Assembly (NCBI GenBank): GCA_023415775.1
Contig: JAEZJM010000031.1
Coordinates: 33,511 to 97,510 of the forward strand
Length of the DNA stretch: 64,000 nucleotides
Direction: 5' to 3'
From: Bacillota bacterium
GTDB lineage: Bacteria; Bacillota; Negativicutes; Sporomusales; UBA7701
Shown: positions 23,927 to 32,704 of the stretch, piece by piece
How the letters are laid out: each line of letters starts with the position of its first letter
How positions within the stretch are numbered: the stretch's first letter is position 1
The notes under the pieces: model-generated
Told to the model about the DNA's origin: nothing
The model's database searches: none
What the model saw: the letters and a program-made list of their open reading frames with translations, nothing else
Translations under genes and position numbers: made by a program

Positions 23927-24826
23927 TCATTTTGGGCGTGCGCCACTGGCTATTAGGTAGTCCCAGAACGTTTTAACGCACTCCGGCACCAGGGGGGGGC
24001 GGCTGACGGCGTAAAACTGCCGAACGATTTTCAGCGTCGGCAGGGGGATGACGGTCAGCCGACCGGACGACAGTTCCTCGGCTACCGCCCAGCGTGAGAT
24101 GAAGCCTATGCCTGCCTGGTTGACGATTGCCGCTTTGAGGGCTTCGTTGCCGCCTACCTGGAAGGTGACATGCAGGCGGTCCAGCCCGATGCCGTGGGCG
24201 GAAAAGGCATCGTAGACGGCCCGCATCGATCCCGAGGATTTGCCTCTGGCGACGAGCGGCAGGGCCAGCACTTCTTCCGGCGACGGGGCTTCGCCCAGCC
24301 GGGCGGCCAGCTGCGGATGGGCAACCAGCACCAGTTCGTCCCGCCACAGGGGATGGGCTTCGCAGTCGCCGGCAGGGCGGGAACCAACTACGGCGATAGG
24401 TAGTTCGCCGCGGTAAAACGCGTCCAGCACGGCTTGGCTGTCTCCGGTGAGCAGGTTGACCGCGAGGGCGGGGTTTTGCCGCAGGTGAGCGGCGATCAGA
24501 CCGGGAAGGATGTACTCGGCTGGAATGGTGCTGGCGCCTACGGTTATCCGGCCGGCGTCGCCGGCCACCATCGCCTTTAGCTGGTTCTCGGTCGTTTGCA
24601 GCAATGCTTCGGCCTTGCGGGTATTGCCGTACAAAACCTCGCCGTAGGCGGTCAGGCTTGCGCCTCTCGCCGTTCTCTCCACCAAAGGGCAACCGAGTTT
24701 TTTTTCCAGGTTGTCGATGTGAAACGAAACGGTGGGCTGGGTGAGGTCAAGCTTTTTCGCCGCGCCGGAAAAACTGCCCTCTTCGGCGACGGCGAGGAAA
24801 ACGGACAGCGATTGCCAGTGGGACAT
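23927..24826 (-). CDS. LysR family transcription regulator
   Basis: A 299-residue LysR-type regulator. The winged helix occupies residues 1-60 (LSVFLAVAEEGSFSGAAKKL, then LTQPTVSFHIDNLEKKLG), and the rest is a periplasmic-binding-type effector domain. The ATG at 24826 has GAGGTGA upstream; a GTG at 24835 is in the same frame but overlaps that site. It is divergent from the yedE/tusA/DUF3343 genes and probably regulates them, as LysR proteins usually control a divergent neighbour. The C-terminal half resembles the CysL/CysB-like sulfur regulators only in a general way. Confidence 0.9.
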   Translation of the reverse strand: MSHWQSLSVFLAVAEEGSFSGAAKKLDLTQPTVSFHIDNLEKKLGCPLVERTARGASLTAYGEVLYGNTRKAEALLQTTENQLKAMVAGDAGRITVGASTIPAEYILPGLIAAHLRQNPALAVNLLTGDSQAVLDAFYRGELPIAVVGSRPAGDCEAHPLWRDELVLVAHPQLAARLGEAPSPEEVLALPLVARGKSSGSMRAVYDAFSAHGIGLDRLHVTFQVGGNEALKAAIVNQAGIGFISRWAVAEELSSGRLTVIPLPTLKIVRQFYAVSRPPLVPECVKTFWDYLIASGARPK

Positions 24827-24859
24827 GGGCGTCACCTCGTAAGTATAGAGAATATATAT

Positions 24860-24886
24860 ACCTCCTTCGGCGTGCAGGAGGTTTTT
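24860..24886 (+). other. Short stem-loop with T run in the LysR/yedE intergenic region
   Basis: ACCTCC (24860-24865) pairs with GGAGGT (24877-24882), followed by T's on the plus strand. A six-pair stem is weak. It could be a small leader terminator or chance. Confidence 0.3.
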
Positions 24887-24970
24887 CCTTGGCTTTTTCC
24901 TCCGCCCCAGGGGGAATTTCTTTGCCTTTGGGCAGGAATAAAAGTAAAATCATAGAATAAATCTGGAAGT

Positions 24971-24984
24971 ATTATAAGTATAAT
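24971..24984 (+). promoter_or_regulatory. Palindromic -10 region, possible LysR operator
   Basis: ATTATAAGTATAAT is an inverted repeat of six bases around AG, and its right half is a perfect TATAAT about 29 bases before the yedE start. A flanking ATAGA/TCTAT pair extends the symmetry. LysR proteins bind such AT-rich dyads, so this is a candidate operator or promoter; no clear -35 is seen. Confidence 0.4.
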
Positions 24985-25012
24985 CTATTAATGTGGAACG
25001 GGGAGTGGTTTT

Positions 25013-26089
25013 GTGGGTTTGGTATTGATAATCGCCACAGGCGTGGTGTTCGGCCTTGGGGCGGTGCTGTTGGTCGCGGCCGGCAATCCGGGCAATTACG
25101 GGTTCTGCGCCGCCTGCCACCTGCGTGATATCGCCGGCGCCTTGGGCATCCACCAGGCGGCCGCGCTGCAGTACGCACGGCCGGAGATCCCGGGCTTCGT
25201 ACTCGGCGCTTTCGCTCTTTCGCGGGCGAACGGCGAGTTTAGGCCGCGCGGCGGGTCCAGGCCGCTTGTCAGGTTCGTTCTCGGTGCGCTGATGGTCATC
25301 GGGGCGCTGGTCTTCCTCGGCTGTCCGCTGCGCGGCATTCTGCGGCTGGCTGGCGGGGATCTCAACGGCATTACGGGTCTGGCCGGTTTCGCGGCCGGGA
25401 TCGCGGCCGGGATCGTTTTCCTCAGGAGCGGTTTCAACCTCGGACGGTCGAGCGCGCACCAAGGCAGTGCGGGCCGTTTTTCCGGATACCTGGCGGCAGC
25501 AGCTGCTATTGTACTCGTTATCGGCGTCGCGACCAACGCCGTCTGGCTTAATTTCAGCGCCAAGGGCCCCGGTTCCCAGCACGCGCCGGTATTCTTCAGC
25601 CTGGCGGTCGGGCTGATCGCAGGCGCACTGGCTTGGCGCACCCGTATGTGCCTGAGCGGCGGCATCCGCGATTTCCTGCTGGTGCGCGACACTTATCTCC
25701 TTAAGGTTTACGCTGTCATCTTCGCGGCCGCCCTGGCCGGCAATCTGGCTTTCGGGACGTTCAAGTTCGGTTTTGCCGGTCAGCCGCTGGCCCACACGAT
25801 GCATTTGTGGAATTTCCTCGGCCTTTTCCTCACAGGGCTGGCGGCAACTCTTGCCGGCGGCTGCCCTCTCCGTCAGCTCATCCAGTCCGGCGAAGGCAAT
25901 ACCGACGCCATGTTCACCGTGCTCGGAATGCTGGCGGGCGCGGGCATATCCCACGGCCTCAACGCCGCCGCCAGCGCCGCCGGTGTAACGGTAGCCGGCC
26001 AGATTGCCGTCGTCGCCGGCATCGCGGTAGCCGCGCTGATAGGTATTGCCTTTCGGGAAACAATCACTGTTCAAGCGGAGGCGAGATAA
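25013..26089 (+). CDS. yedE: YedE-type membrane protein (sulfur/selenium transport family)
   Basis: A 358-residue membrane protein with about nine to ten helices, of the YeeE/YedE family. Conserved Cys motifs are visible: GFCAACHLRD near residue 30, LGCPLRG near 103, RMCLSGGIRD near 213 and GGCPLRQLIQ near 285. The family imports thiosulfate or selenium/sulfur species and hands them to a TusA-like carrier. The start is GTG at 25013 behind GGGGAGTGG. It is followed at once by a TusA-like gene and a DUF3343 gene, the usual selenium-metabolism arrangement. Confidence 0.87.
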   Translation: MGLVLIIATGVVFGLGAVLLVAAGNPGNYGFCAACHLRDIAGALGIHQAAALQYARPEIPGFVLGAFALSRANGEFRPRGGSRPLVRFVLGALMVIGALVFLGCPLRGILRLAGGDLNGITGLAGFAAGIAAGIVFLRSGFNLGRSSAHQGSAGRFSGYLAAAAAIVLVIGVATNAVWLNFSAKGPGSQHAPVFFSLAVGLIAGALAWRTRMCLSGGIRDFLLVRDTYLLKVYAVIFAAALAGNLAFGTFKFGFAGQPLAHTMHLWNFLGLFLTGLAATLAGGCPLRQLIQSGEGNTDAMFTVLGMLAGAGISHGLNAAASAAGVTVAGQIAVVAGIAVAALIGIAFRETITVQAEAR

Positions 26090-26090
26090 T

Positions 26091-26297
26091 ATGGACAGAA
26101 AGCTTGATCTCAGAGGGCTGAGCTGCCCGATACCTTTGATAAAGACGAGGGACGCACTGGCGGAGGCTGGTGTCGTCACCGTTGTCGTCGACGAGCCGGC
26201 CCCGCGGGAGAACATCATCAAGTTCGCCAAGTCGCAGAATTGCCAGGTGGACTGTACGGCATCAGGCGGCGAGTACACCATCGTCATCAGGAAATGA
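26091..26297 (+). CDS. TusA/YedF-like sulfur carrier protein
   Basis: A 68-residue SirA/TusA/YedF family protein. The hallmark CPxP is in LRGLSCPIPLIKTRDAL, whose Cys (about residue 12) carries persulfide or selenium. Family context suggests it accepts sulfur or selenium from YedE or a cysteine desulfurase. It starts 1 base after the yedE stop and ends 4 bases before the DUF3343 start. Confidence 0.9.
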   Translation: MDRKLDLRGLSCPIPLIKTRDALAEAGVVTVVVDEPAPRENIIKFAKSQNCQVDCTASGGEYTIVIRK

Positions 26298-26301
26298 CGG
26301 T

Positions 26302-26550
26302 ATGACGGAAGACTTCTGGGTAATAACCTTTCCGTCGGTTTTCTCTTCCTTCCGGGCCGAAAAGGTTCTGAAAGCGGCCGGGATAGCTGTCGACCTCATC
26401 CCTGTACCGCGGCAGCTAACCGGCTCGTGCGAGGGATTAGCCGCGAAGCTGGCGGGCGAGGATGTCGCGCGGGCGGCGGCCGTACTGACGGCGGCCGCCG
26501 TGCCGATGGTGAGGGAGGGTATCAGGATCGACGGCAAGAGAATATGGTGA
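26302..26550 (+). CDS. DUF3343 family putative Se/S carrier-like protein
   Basis: An 82-residue DUF3343 protein with FPSVFSSFRAEKVLKAAGI and the segment LIPVPRQLTGSCEGLA, whose single Cys and SCG-like turn are typical of the family. DUF3343 genes follow yedE and yedF in selenium-utilising anaerobes. Its chemistry is not established. It is the last gene before a terminator. Confidence 0.85.
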   Translation: MTEDFWVITFPSVFSSFRAEKVLKAAGIAVDLIPVPRQLTGSCEGLAAKLAGEDVARAAAVLTAAAVPMVREGIRIDGKRIW

Positions 26551-26552
26551 TG

Positions 26553-26580
26553 AAGGGCCCCTTGCGGGCCCTTATAATTT
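26553..26580 (+). terminator. Intrinsic terminator
   Basis: AAGGGCCC (26553-26560) pairs with GGGCCCTT (26566-26573), followed by ATAATTTT. It ends the yedE unit. Confidence 0.75.
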
Positions 26581-26654
26581 TGCCTCGACTGACAGGAAAT
26601 ACTATCCTGGTGGGAGAATTTAATTTTGTTTAAAGCATATATCCGGAGGACAAG

Positions 26655-28844
26655 ATGCCGAAAATTTTCGACCAGCTAAATCCAGCCCAGCTTGAAGCAG
26701 TAACTCACCTTAACGGCCCGCTGCTCGTCATTGCCGGGGCAGGTTCCGGCAAAACCCGCGTTCTTACCGCCCGTATCGCCCACCTGCTGGAGCAGGGGGT
26801 GCCGCCATACGCCATCCTCGCCATCACCTTCACCAACAAGGCCGCCGCCGAGATGAAGGAACGGGTATACAGGATGGTGGGGCCGCGGGCCAAGGATATC
26901 TGGCTGAGCACTTTCCACGCCTTTTGCGCCAAGTTCCTCCGCATCGAGGCCGACAGTCTGCCCGGCCTGAACAAGAGTTTCGTCATCTACGACGCCGGCG
27001 ACAGCTTGGCGCTTGTCAAGGCCTGCCTGAAGGAAATTAATCTCGACGACAAGCATTTTCCGCCGGCGGGGGTGCAGGCCGCCATCTCCAACGCCAAGAA
27101 CTCGCTGCTCGATCCGGCGGCGTTCGCCCGGCAGGCCGACAACTTCCACCAGCACAAGGTGGCGGAGGTGTACGACCTCTACCAGCGCAAGCTGCGCCAC
27201 CACAACGCCGTCGATTTCGACGATCTGCTGTTTCTCTCCGCCCGCCTGCTGGAAAGCGACCAGGAGGTGCTGGCAAAGTATCAGGACAAGTTTCGCTATA
27301 TCCTCATCGACGAGTATCAGGACACCAACCGGGCCCAGTATATGCTGGCCCGCCACCTGGCCGCCAGGCACCGCAACATTTTCGTCGTCGGCGACGTCGA
27401 CCAGAGCATCTACGCCTGGCGGGGCGCCGACATCCGCAATATCCTCGATTTCGAGGCCGATTACCCCGAGGCCCGCGTCATCAAGCTGGAACAGAACTAC
27501 CGCTCGACCCAGATTATCCTCGACGCCGCCAACACGGTTATCGAGAACAACCGCGACCGCAAGCCCAAGTCGCTGTGGACGGATAACCCGGCCGGCGAGC
27601 GGCTGACCCACTACTTGGCGATGGACGAACGCGACGAAGCGCGGTTCGTGTGCGACAACATCATCAAGCAGAACACCATTTTTCGCGTCCCGTACCGCGA
27701 TATGGCCGTGCTGTATCGCACTAACGCCCAGTCCCGCGTCATCGAGGAGGCGTTCATGCGGGCCGGCGTGCCGTACACTATCGTCGGCGGGCTCAAGTTC
27801 TATGACCGCAAGGAGGTCAAGGACATCCTCGCTTACCTGCGGGTTGTATTCAACCCCGCAGACGCGGTCGGCCTGCAGCGCATCATCAATGTGCCGCGGC
27901 GCGGCATCGGCGACACAACCCTCGCCCGTCTAAGCGATTACGCCGCCGAGAAAGGCCTAACCCTCTTCGACGCTGTGTCGGGGGCGGACGCCGTTCCCGG
28001 CCTGACGGCAAGGGCGAGGCACCAGCTGGATGGCCTTGCTACCCTGATCTTTAATCTCACCGCTCAGGCGCAATCTCTGCCGGTGGCCAAGCTGATCGAG
28101 AAAGTGATGAACGATTCCGGCTACATGACCGAGCTGGAGAACGAGCAGACGCCCCAGGCGGAGGCGCGGATCGAGAACCTGCGCGAGCTCCTGAGCGTGG
28201 CCAAGGAGTTCGCCGCCGGCGATATCGAGGACACGCTGGAGAATTTCCTCAGCCACGTGGCGCTGGTGTCGGATATCGACACTGTCGACTCTGACGGTGA
28301 CAAGGTCACCCTCATGACGCTTCACTCGGCCAAGGGACTGGAGTTCCCCGTGGTTTTCCTCGCCGGTCTGGAGGAGGGCATCTTCCCCCACATCCGCACA
28401 CTGATGAACGATACCGAGGTGGAGGAAGAGCGCCGGCTGTGTTATGTCGGCATCACCCGCGCACAACGGCGCCTGTTCCTTACCAACGCCAAACTGCGGA
28501 CGATCTACGGCAACACGGTCATGTACTCGCCGTCGCGGTTTCTGCAGGAGATCCCGGAAGCATTGGTGGAAAAACAAAACGTCGTCAAACACGACCGTTA
28601 CAGCCCCGCCCTCAGTCCGGCGCCGACGCCGCTCCGCACGCCGGTTGCGCCGACGATCAAGGCCGACAAGTCTGCCGGCGACTGGCGGGCGGGAGATAAG
28701 GTTGAACACGCCAAATGGGGCGTGGGCACGATCGTCGAGGTGCGCGGCGAAGGCGACGGCCAGGAGGTCAAGGTGGCTTTCCCAGGCATGGGTATCCGCC
28801 AACTGATGGCAAAATTCGCGCCGCTGAAAAAAATGCAGGGGTGA
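26655..28844 (+). CDS. pcrA: ATP-dependent DNA helicase PcrA/UvrD family
   Basis: A 729-residue superfamily 1A helicase that moves 3' to 5' on DNA in repair and plasmid or replication maintenance. Helicase motifs in order are IAGAGSGKTRVL, TFTNKAAAEMKERV, IDEYQDTNRAQY, VGDVDQSIYAWRGAD, LEQNYRST, LMTLHSAKGLEFPVVF and CYVGITRAQ. The C-terminal tail KVEHAKWGVGTIVEVRGEG is the Tudor-like RNA-polymerase-binding domain of PcrA. CCGGAGGACAAG precedes the ATG. ligA follows 5 bases later, a common Firmicute pairing. Confidence 0.95.
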   Translation: MPKIFDQLNPAQLEAVTHLNGPLLVIAGAGSGKTRVLTARIAHLLEQGVPPYAILAITFTNKAAAEMKERVYRMVGPRAKDIWLSTFHAFCAKFLRIEADSLPGLNKSFVIYDAGDSLALVKACLKEINLDDKHFPPAGVQAAISNAKNSLLDPAAFARQADNFHQHKVAEVYDLYQRKLRHHNAVDFDDLLFLSARLLESDQEVLAKYQDKFRYILIDEYQDTNRAQYMLARHLAARHRNIFVVGDVDQSIYAWRGADIRNILDFEADYPEARVIKLEQNYRSTQIILDAANTVIENNRDRKPKSLWTDNPAGERLTHYLAMDERDEARFVCDNIIKQNTIFRVPYRDMAVLYRTNAQSRVIEEAFMRAGVPYTIVGGLKFYDRKEVKDILAYLRVVFNPADAVGLQRIINVPRRGIGDTTLARLSDYAAEKGLTLFDAVSGADAVPGLTARARHQLDGLATLIFNLTAQAQSLPVAKLIEKVMNDSGYMTELENEQTPQAEARIENLRELLSVAKEFAAGDIEDTLENFLSHVALVSDIDTVDSDGDKVTLMTLHSAKGLEFPVVFLAGLEEGIFPHIRTLMNDTEVEEERRLCYVGITRAQRRLFLTNAKLRTIYGNTVMYSPSRFLQEIPEALVEKQNVVKHDRYSPALSPAPTPLRTPVAPTIKADKSAGDWRAGDKVEHAKWGVGTIVEVRGEGDGQEVKVAFPGMGIRQLMAKFAPLKKMQG

Positions 28845-28849
28845 ACCAT

Positions 28850-30886
28850 ATGACCGGTAAAGTTCCCGCCAGCAAGGAAGAGGCCGCCCGCCTGGCGGCC
28901 GCGCTGCGGAAGGAGCTCAACCACCACAACCACCGCTACTACGTCCTCGACGCCCCCGAAATTACCGACGCCGAGTTCGACGGTCTGATGCGCCGGCTGC
29001 AGGCCATCGAGGCCGCCTACCCGGAACTGGTCAGCCCCGACTCGCCCACCCAGCGGGTCGGCGGGGCGCCGGGAGAGGGTTTCGGCCGGGTGGCCCACCC
29101 CACGCCGATGCTCAGCCTCGGCAACGCTCTGTCGCTCGACGAGCTCAGGGCATTCGACGCTAGGGTGAGAAGCGGTCTGGACGGCAGCGGGGTCGAGTAC
29201 GTAGTCGAGCTCAAAATCGACGGTCTGGCTGTCAATCTGGTGTACGAGGACGGGATTCTGTTCCGGGCCGCCACCCGCGGCGACGGGCAGTACGGCGAGG
29301 ATGTGACCGCCAACGTCCGCACCATCCGGGCCGTGCCGCTGGCGCTCCACGGCGACTATCCGCGCCGTATCGAGGTGCGGGGCGAAATATACCTGCCCCG
29401 ACGCGAGTTCGAGCGCATCAACAAGGGCCGCGAGGCCGCCGACGAAGCGTTGTTCGCCAACCCGCGCAACGCTGCCGCCGGTTCGCTCCGCCAGCTCGAC
29501 CCCCGCGTGACCGCCGAGCGCGCCTTGGACATCTTCGTCTACGGCGTCGGGGTGCGCGAGGGAGTGGAGCTCGCCACCCACGCCGGCACGCTGGCATATC
29601 TCGCCGGGTTGGGGTTCAAGACCAACCCGCACTACCGGGTGTTCCGGGCCATCGAGGAGGTGGCCGCTTACTGCGAGAGCTGGGCGGACAGGCGGGCCGA
29701 CCTCCCGTACGATATCGACGGCCTGGTTATCAAGGTCAACAGCCTCGCCGACCAGGCGGCCCTTGGCTTCACCGCCAAGGATCCGCGCTGGGCGATTGCG
29801 TTCAAGTTCCCCGCCGAGCAGGCGGTGACGGTGGTGGAAGATATCATCGTCAGCGTCGGCCGCACCGGCGTCCTGACGCCGACCGCCGTTTTGAAACCGG
29901 TGCGTCTTGCCGGCTCGACGGTCAGCCGGGCCACCCTTCATAACGAAGACTATATCCGCGACAAGGATGTCCATATCGGCGACACCGTCATCATCCATAA
30001 AGCGGGCGAGATTATCCCCGAGGTGGTCACCGTCCTGAGCGAGCGGCGGACAGGCACGGAGAAGGAATTCTCCATCCCCGTCAGTTGCCCGGAATGCGGC
30101 AGCGCTGTTGTGCGCCAACCGGGCGAGTCGGCCCACAAGTGCACAAATCCGTATTGCCCGGCCATCCTCCGCGAGGGGCTGTTCCACTTCGTTTCCCGCG
30201 ACGCGATGGATATCGAGGGGCTGGGCCCGGCGGTCATCACGTCGCTGCTGGCCGCCGGCTTTGTAAAAGACGCCGCCGACCTGTACGGGCTGACAAAGGA
30301 AGAGCTGCTGACGCTGGAGCGGACGGGCGAAAAATCGGCCCAGAATCTGATCGACGCCATCGAAAAGAGCCGTCAGGCCGGCCTCGCCCGGCTGCTGTTC
30401 GCCCTCGGCATCCGCTTCGTGGGCGTGAAGGCCGCCGGCACCCTGGCCCGCCGGTTCGGCGATATCGACCGCATCGCCGCGGCGACCGCCGAGGAGCTGA
30501 CCGCCGTCGAGGAGATCGGCCCTAAGATCGCCGGCAGTATTGTGAGTTGGTTCGCCGACCCGGCCAACCTCGCCCTTATCGATAAGTTCCGCCGCTCCGG
30601 GGTCAAGCTGACCGAAGAGCGGCCGGCGGCCGCCGGCCCGCAGCCTTTCGCCGGCAAGACCTTCGTCCTGACCGGTACTCTCGCCGCCATGACGAGAGGC
30701 GAGGCCACCGCCCGCATCGAGAAACTGGGCGGCAAGGTGGCCGGCTCGGTGAGCAAGAAGACCGACTACGTGGTGGCTGGCGAGGAGGCGGGCAGCAAGC
30801 TGGATAAGGCCAGAGCGCTGGGCGTCGCCGTGCTGGACGAAGAAGGCTTAACCGCCTTGCTGGATGCCGCCCTGGACGTGGTATAA
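28850..30886 (+). CDS. ligA: NAD-dependent DNA ligase
   Basis: A 678-residue LigA. Domain Ia and the adenylation domain hold the nucleotide-accepting Lys in VELKIDGLAVNLVYEDG (about residue 125). An OB fold follows, then a zinc finger (CPECGSAVV and CTNPYCPA), helix-hairpin-helix repeats (ALGIRFVGVKAAG, EEIGPKIAGSI) and a C-terminal BRCT domain (GKTFVLTGTLAAMTRGEA). The ATG at 28850 follows AGGGGTG. The frame is open further upstream only as a shadow of pcrA. Confidence 0.96.
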   Translation: MTGKVPASKEEAARLAAALRKELNHHNHRYYVLDAPEITDAEFDGLMRRLQAIEAAYPELVSPDSPTQRVGGAPGEGFGRVAHPTPMLSLGNALSLDELRAFDARVRSGLDGSGVEYVVELKIDGLAVNLVYEDGILFRAATRGDGQYGEDVTANVRTIRAVPLALHGDYPRRIEVRGEIYLPRREFERINKGREAADEALFANPRNAAAGSLRQLDPRVTAERALDIFVYGVGVREGVELATHAGTLAYLAGLGFKTNPHYRVFRAIEEVAAYCESWADRRADLPYDIDGLVIKVNSLADQAALGFTAKDPRWAIAFKFPAEQAVTVVEDIIVSVGRTGVLTPTAVLKPVRLAGSTVSRATLHNEDYIRDKDVHIGDTVIIHKAGEIIPEVVTVLSERRTGTEKEFSIPVSCPECGSAVVRQPGESAHKCTNPYCPAILREGLFHFVSRDAMDIEGLGPAVITSLLAAGFVKDAADLYGLTKEELLTLERTGEKSAQNLIDAIEKSRQAGLARLLFALGIRFVGVKAAGTLARRFGDIDRIAAATAEELTAVEEIGPKIAGSIVSWFADPANLALIDKFRRSGVKLTEERPAAAGPQPFAGKTFVLTGTLAAMTRGEATARIEKLGGKVAGSVSKKTDYVVAGEEAGSKLDKARALGVAVLDEEGLTALLDAALDVV

Positions 30887-30887
30887 T
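30857..30887 (+). promoter_or_regulatory. Promoter of gatCAB, inside the end of ligA
   Basis: An extended -10 (TGGTATAAT, 30879-30887) overlaps the ligA stop codon. A possible -35, TTGCTG (30857-30862), lies 19 bases upstream, slightly long. It would let gatCAB be expressed apart from pcrA-ligA. Confidence 0.55.
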
Positions 30888-30935
30888 ACTGCTGATATGA
30901 CAATTGCTACATATACTGATTTGGTGGTGACAGAG

Positions 30936-31226
30936 ATGAAAATTACCCGTAAAGACGTTGAACACGTGGCCCTCCTCTCGCGGCTGGAGCTGGGCGAGAA
31001 CGACGTGGAGAAGTTCACCGGCCAGCTTAACGCCATCCTCGATTACATCGATGTCTTGAGCAAGGTCGATACCTCCGGCGTCGAGCCCACCGCCCACGTG
31101 CTGCCGGTCAAAAACGTCATGCGCGCCGACGAAGCCAAGCCTTCGCTGCCGCGGGAGCTGGCGCTCGCCAACGCCCCGGAGCAGGAAGACGGCTACTTCA
31201 AGGTGCCGAAGATTCTGGAAGGTTAG
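30936..31226 (+). CDS. gatC: Asp-tRNA(Asn)/Glu-tRNA(Gln) amidotransferase subunit C
   Basis: A 96-residue GatC, the small subunit that wraps and stabilises GatA and GatB. It begins MKITRKDVEHVALLSRLEL and has LSKVDTSGVEPTAHVLP and the C-terminal GYFKVPKILE. The ATG at 30936 has GGTGGTGA upstream. First gene of gatCAB. Confidence 0.95.
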   Translation: MKITRKDVEHVALLSRLELGENDVEKFTGQLNAILDYIDVLSKVDTSGVEPTAHVLPVKNVMRADEAKPSLPRELALANAPEQEDGYFKVPKILEG

Positions 31227-31237
31227 GGGGGAGACGC

Positions 31238-32701
31238 TTGGAGCTCAATAAACTCACTGCCCACGAACTGCATGCGAAACTGGCCGCCAAGGAAGTGTCG
31301 GCGGCGGAAATAACCGCCGCGGTGTTTAGCCGCATCGACGCGGTGGAAGACAAGGTACGCGCCTATATAACCCAGACCCGCGACCTGGCGATGGCCCAGG
31401 CCAAAGCGGCGGACGCAAAGATTGCGCGGGGCGAGGATATCGCGCTGCTGGCCGGTATCCCCGGCGCCCTCAAGGACAATATGTGCGTCAAGGGGGTCAA
31501 GACGACCTGCGCTTCGCAGATATTGGCCAATTTCGTCCCTCCCTACGATTCGACCGTGGCCGAGAAGCTGGCCGCCGCGAACGCCGTGGTGGTGGGGAAA
31601 GCCAACCTCGACGAGTTCGCTATGGGCTCCTCGTGCGAGAATTCCGCGTTCTTCGCCACCTACAACCCGTGGGACACCGCGGCCGTGCCCGGTGGCTCGA
31701 GCGGCGGCTCGGCGGCGGCGGTGGCGGCGGCGGAAGCGGTGTGGGCTCTCGGCTCCGACACCGGCGGCTCGATCCGCCAGCCGGCCGCGTATTGCGGCGT
31801 TGTCGGCCTCAAGCCCACCTACGGCCGCGTTTCCCGCTACGGGCTGGTAGCCTACGCTTCGTCACTTGATCAGATCGGGCCGATCACCCGCGATGTCACC
31901 GACTGCGCCCTCGTCCTCGGAACAATCGCCGGCCACGACGGCCGCGACTCGACCTCGATCGACGCTCCCGTGCCCGACTACGCCAAGGCGCTCGTCCCTG
32001 ATGTCAGGGGGCTTAAAATCGGCCTTCCCAAGGAATACTTCGTCGCCGGCATGGATCCGGCGGTGGAAAAAGCGGTTTACGCCGCCATCGACCAACTCAA
32101 GGCGATGGGGGCCGAGTACAAGGAAGTTTCCATGCCCAATACCGAATACGCGCTCGCGACCTACTACCTCATTGCGACCGCCGAGGCCAGTTCCAATCTG
32201 GCCCGTTTCGACGGCGTCGGCTTCGGTCACCGCGGCGAGGGCAACGATATCGTCGCCATGTACAAGCGCTCGCGCACCGAGGGGTTCGGCGAGGAGGTGC
32301 GCCGCCGCATCATGCTCGGCACTTACGCCCTCAGCTCGGGCTATTACGACGCTTACTATCTCAAAGCGCTGAAAGTCCGCACCCTCATCAAGCAGGATTT
32401 CGACCGGGCTTTCGGCGAGGTGGATGTGCTCATCGCACCGATTGCGCCGACGACGGCATTCAAGGTGGGGGAGAAGGTGGACGACCCGTTGGCCATGTAC
32501 CTGCAGGATGTATGCACCGTGCCGATCAATCTCGCCGGCCTGCCGGCCATCTCATTGCCGTGTGGTTTCGCCGGTGGCCTGCCCATCGGACTGCAGATCA
32601 TCGGCCGGCCGCTCGGCGAAGAGACCATTCTGCGGGCGGCCTACGCCTTCGAGCAGGCCAACGACTACCACCGGCGCCTGGCGCCGCTGGGGGAGGTGTA
32701 G
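31238..32701 (+). CDS. gatA: Asp-tRNA(Asn)/Glu-tRNA(Gln) amidotransferase subunit A
   Basis: A 487-residue amidase-signature enzyme that releases ammonia from glutamine for GatB. The Ser-cisSer-Lys triad is in GALKDNMCVKGVKTTC (Lys, about residue 80) and in VPGGSSGGSAAAVAA and SDTGGSIRQPAAYCG. The start is TTG at 31238 behind GGGGGGAG. Four bases separate its stop from gatB. Confidence 0.96.
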   Translation: MELNKLTAHELHAKLAAKEVSAAEITAAVFSRIDAVEDKVRAYITQTRDLAMAQAKAADAKIARGEDIALLAGIPGALKDNMCVKGVKTTCASQILANFVPPYDSTVAEKLAAANAVVVGKANLDEFAMGSSCENSAFFATYNPWDTAAVPGGSSGGSAAAVAAAEAVWALGSDTGGSIRQPAAYCGVVGLKPTYGRVSRYGLVAYASSLDQIGPITRDVTDCALVLGTIAGHDGRDSTSIDAPVPDYAKALVPDVRGLKIGLPKEYFVAGMDPAVEKAVYAAIDQLKAMGAEYKEVSMPNTEYALATYYLIATAEASSNLARFDGVGFGHRGEGNDIVAMYKRSRTEGFGEEVRRRIMLGTYALSSGYYDAYYLKALKVRTLIKQDFDRAFGEVDVLIAPIAPTTAFKVGEKVDDPLAMYLQDVCTVPINLAGLPAISLPCGFAGGLPIGLQIIGRPLGEETILRAAYAFEQANDYHRRLAPLGEV

Positions 32702-32704
32702 GAG

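Noticed and set aside
24950..26287. A 445-codon antisense frame across yedE and tusA
   Set aside because: No family features and an Ala/Arg/Gln-rich composition, while yedE shows all conserved Cys motifs.
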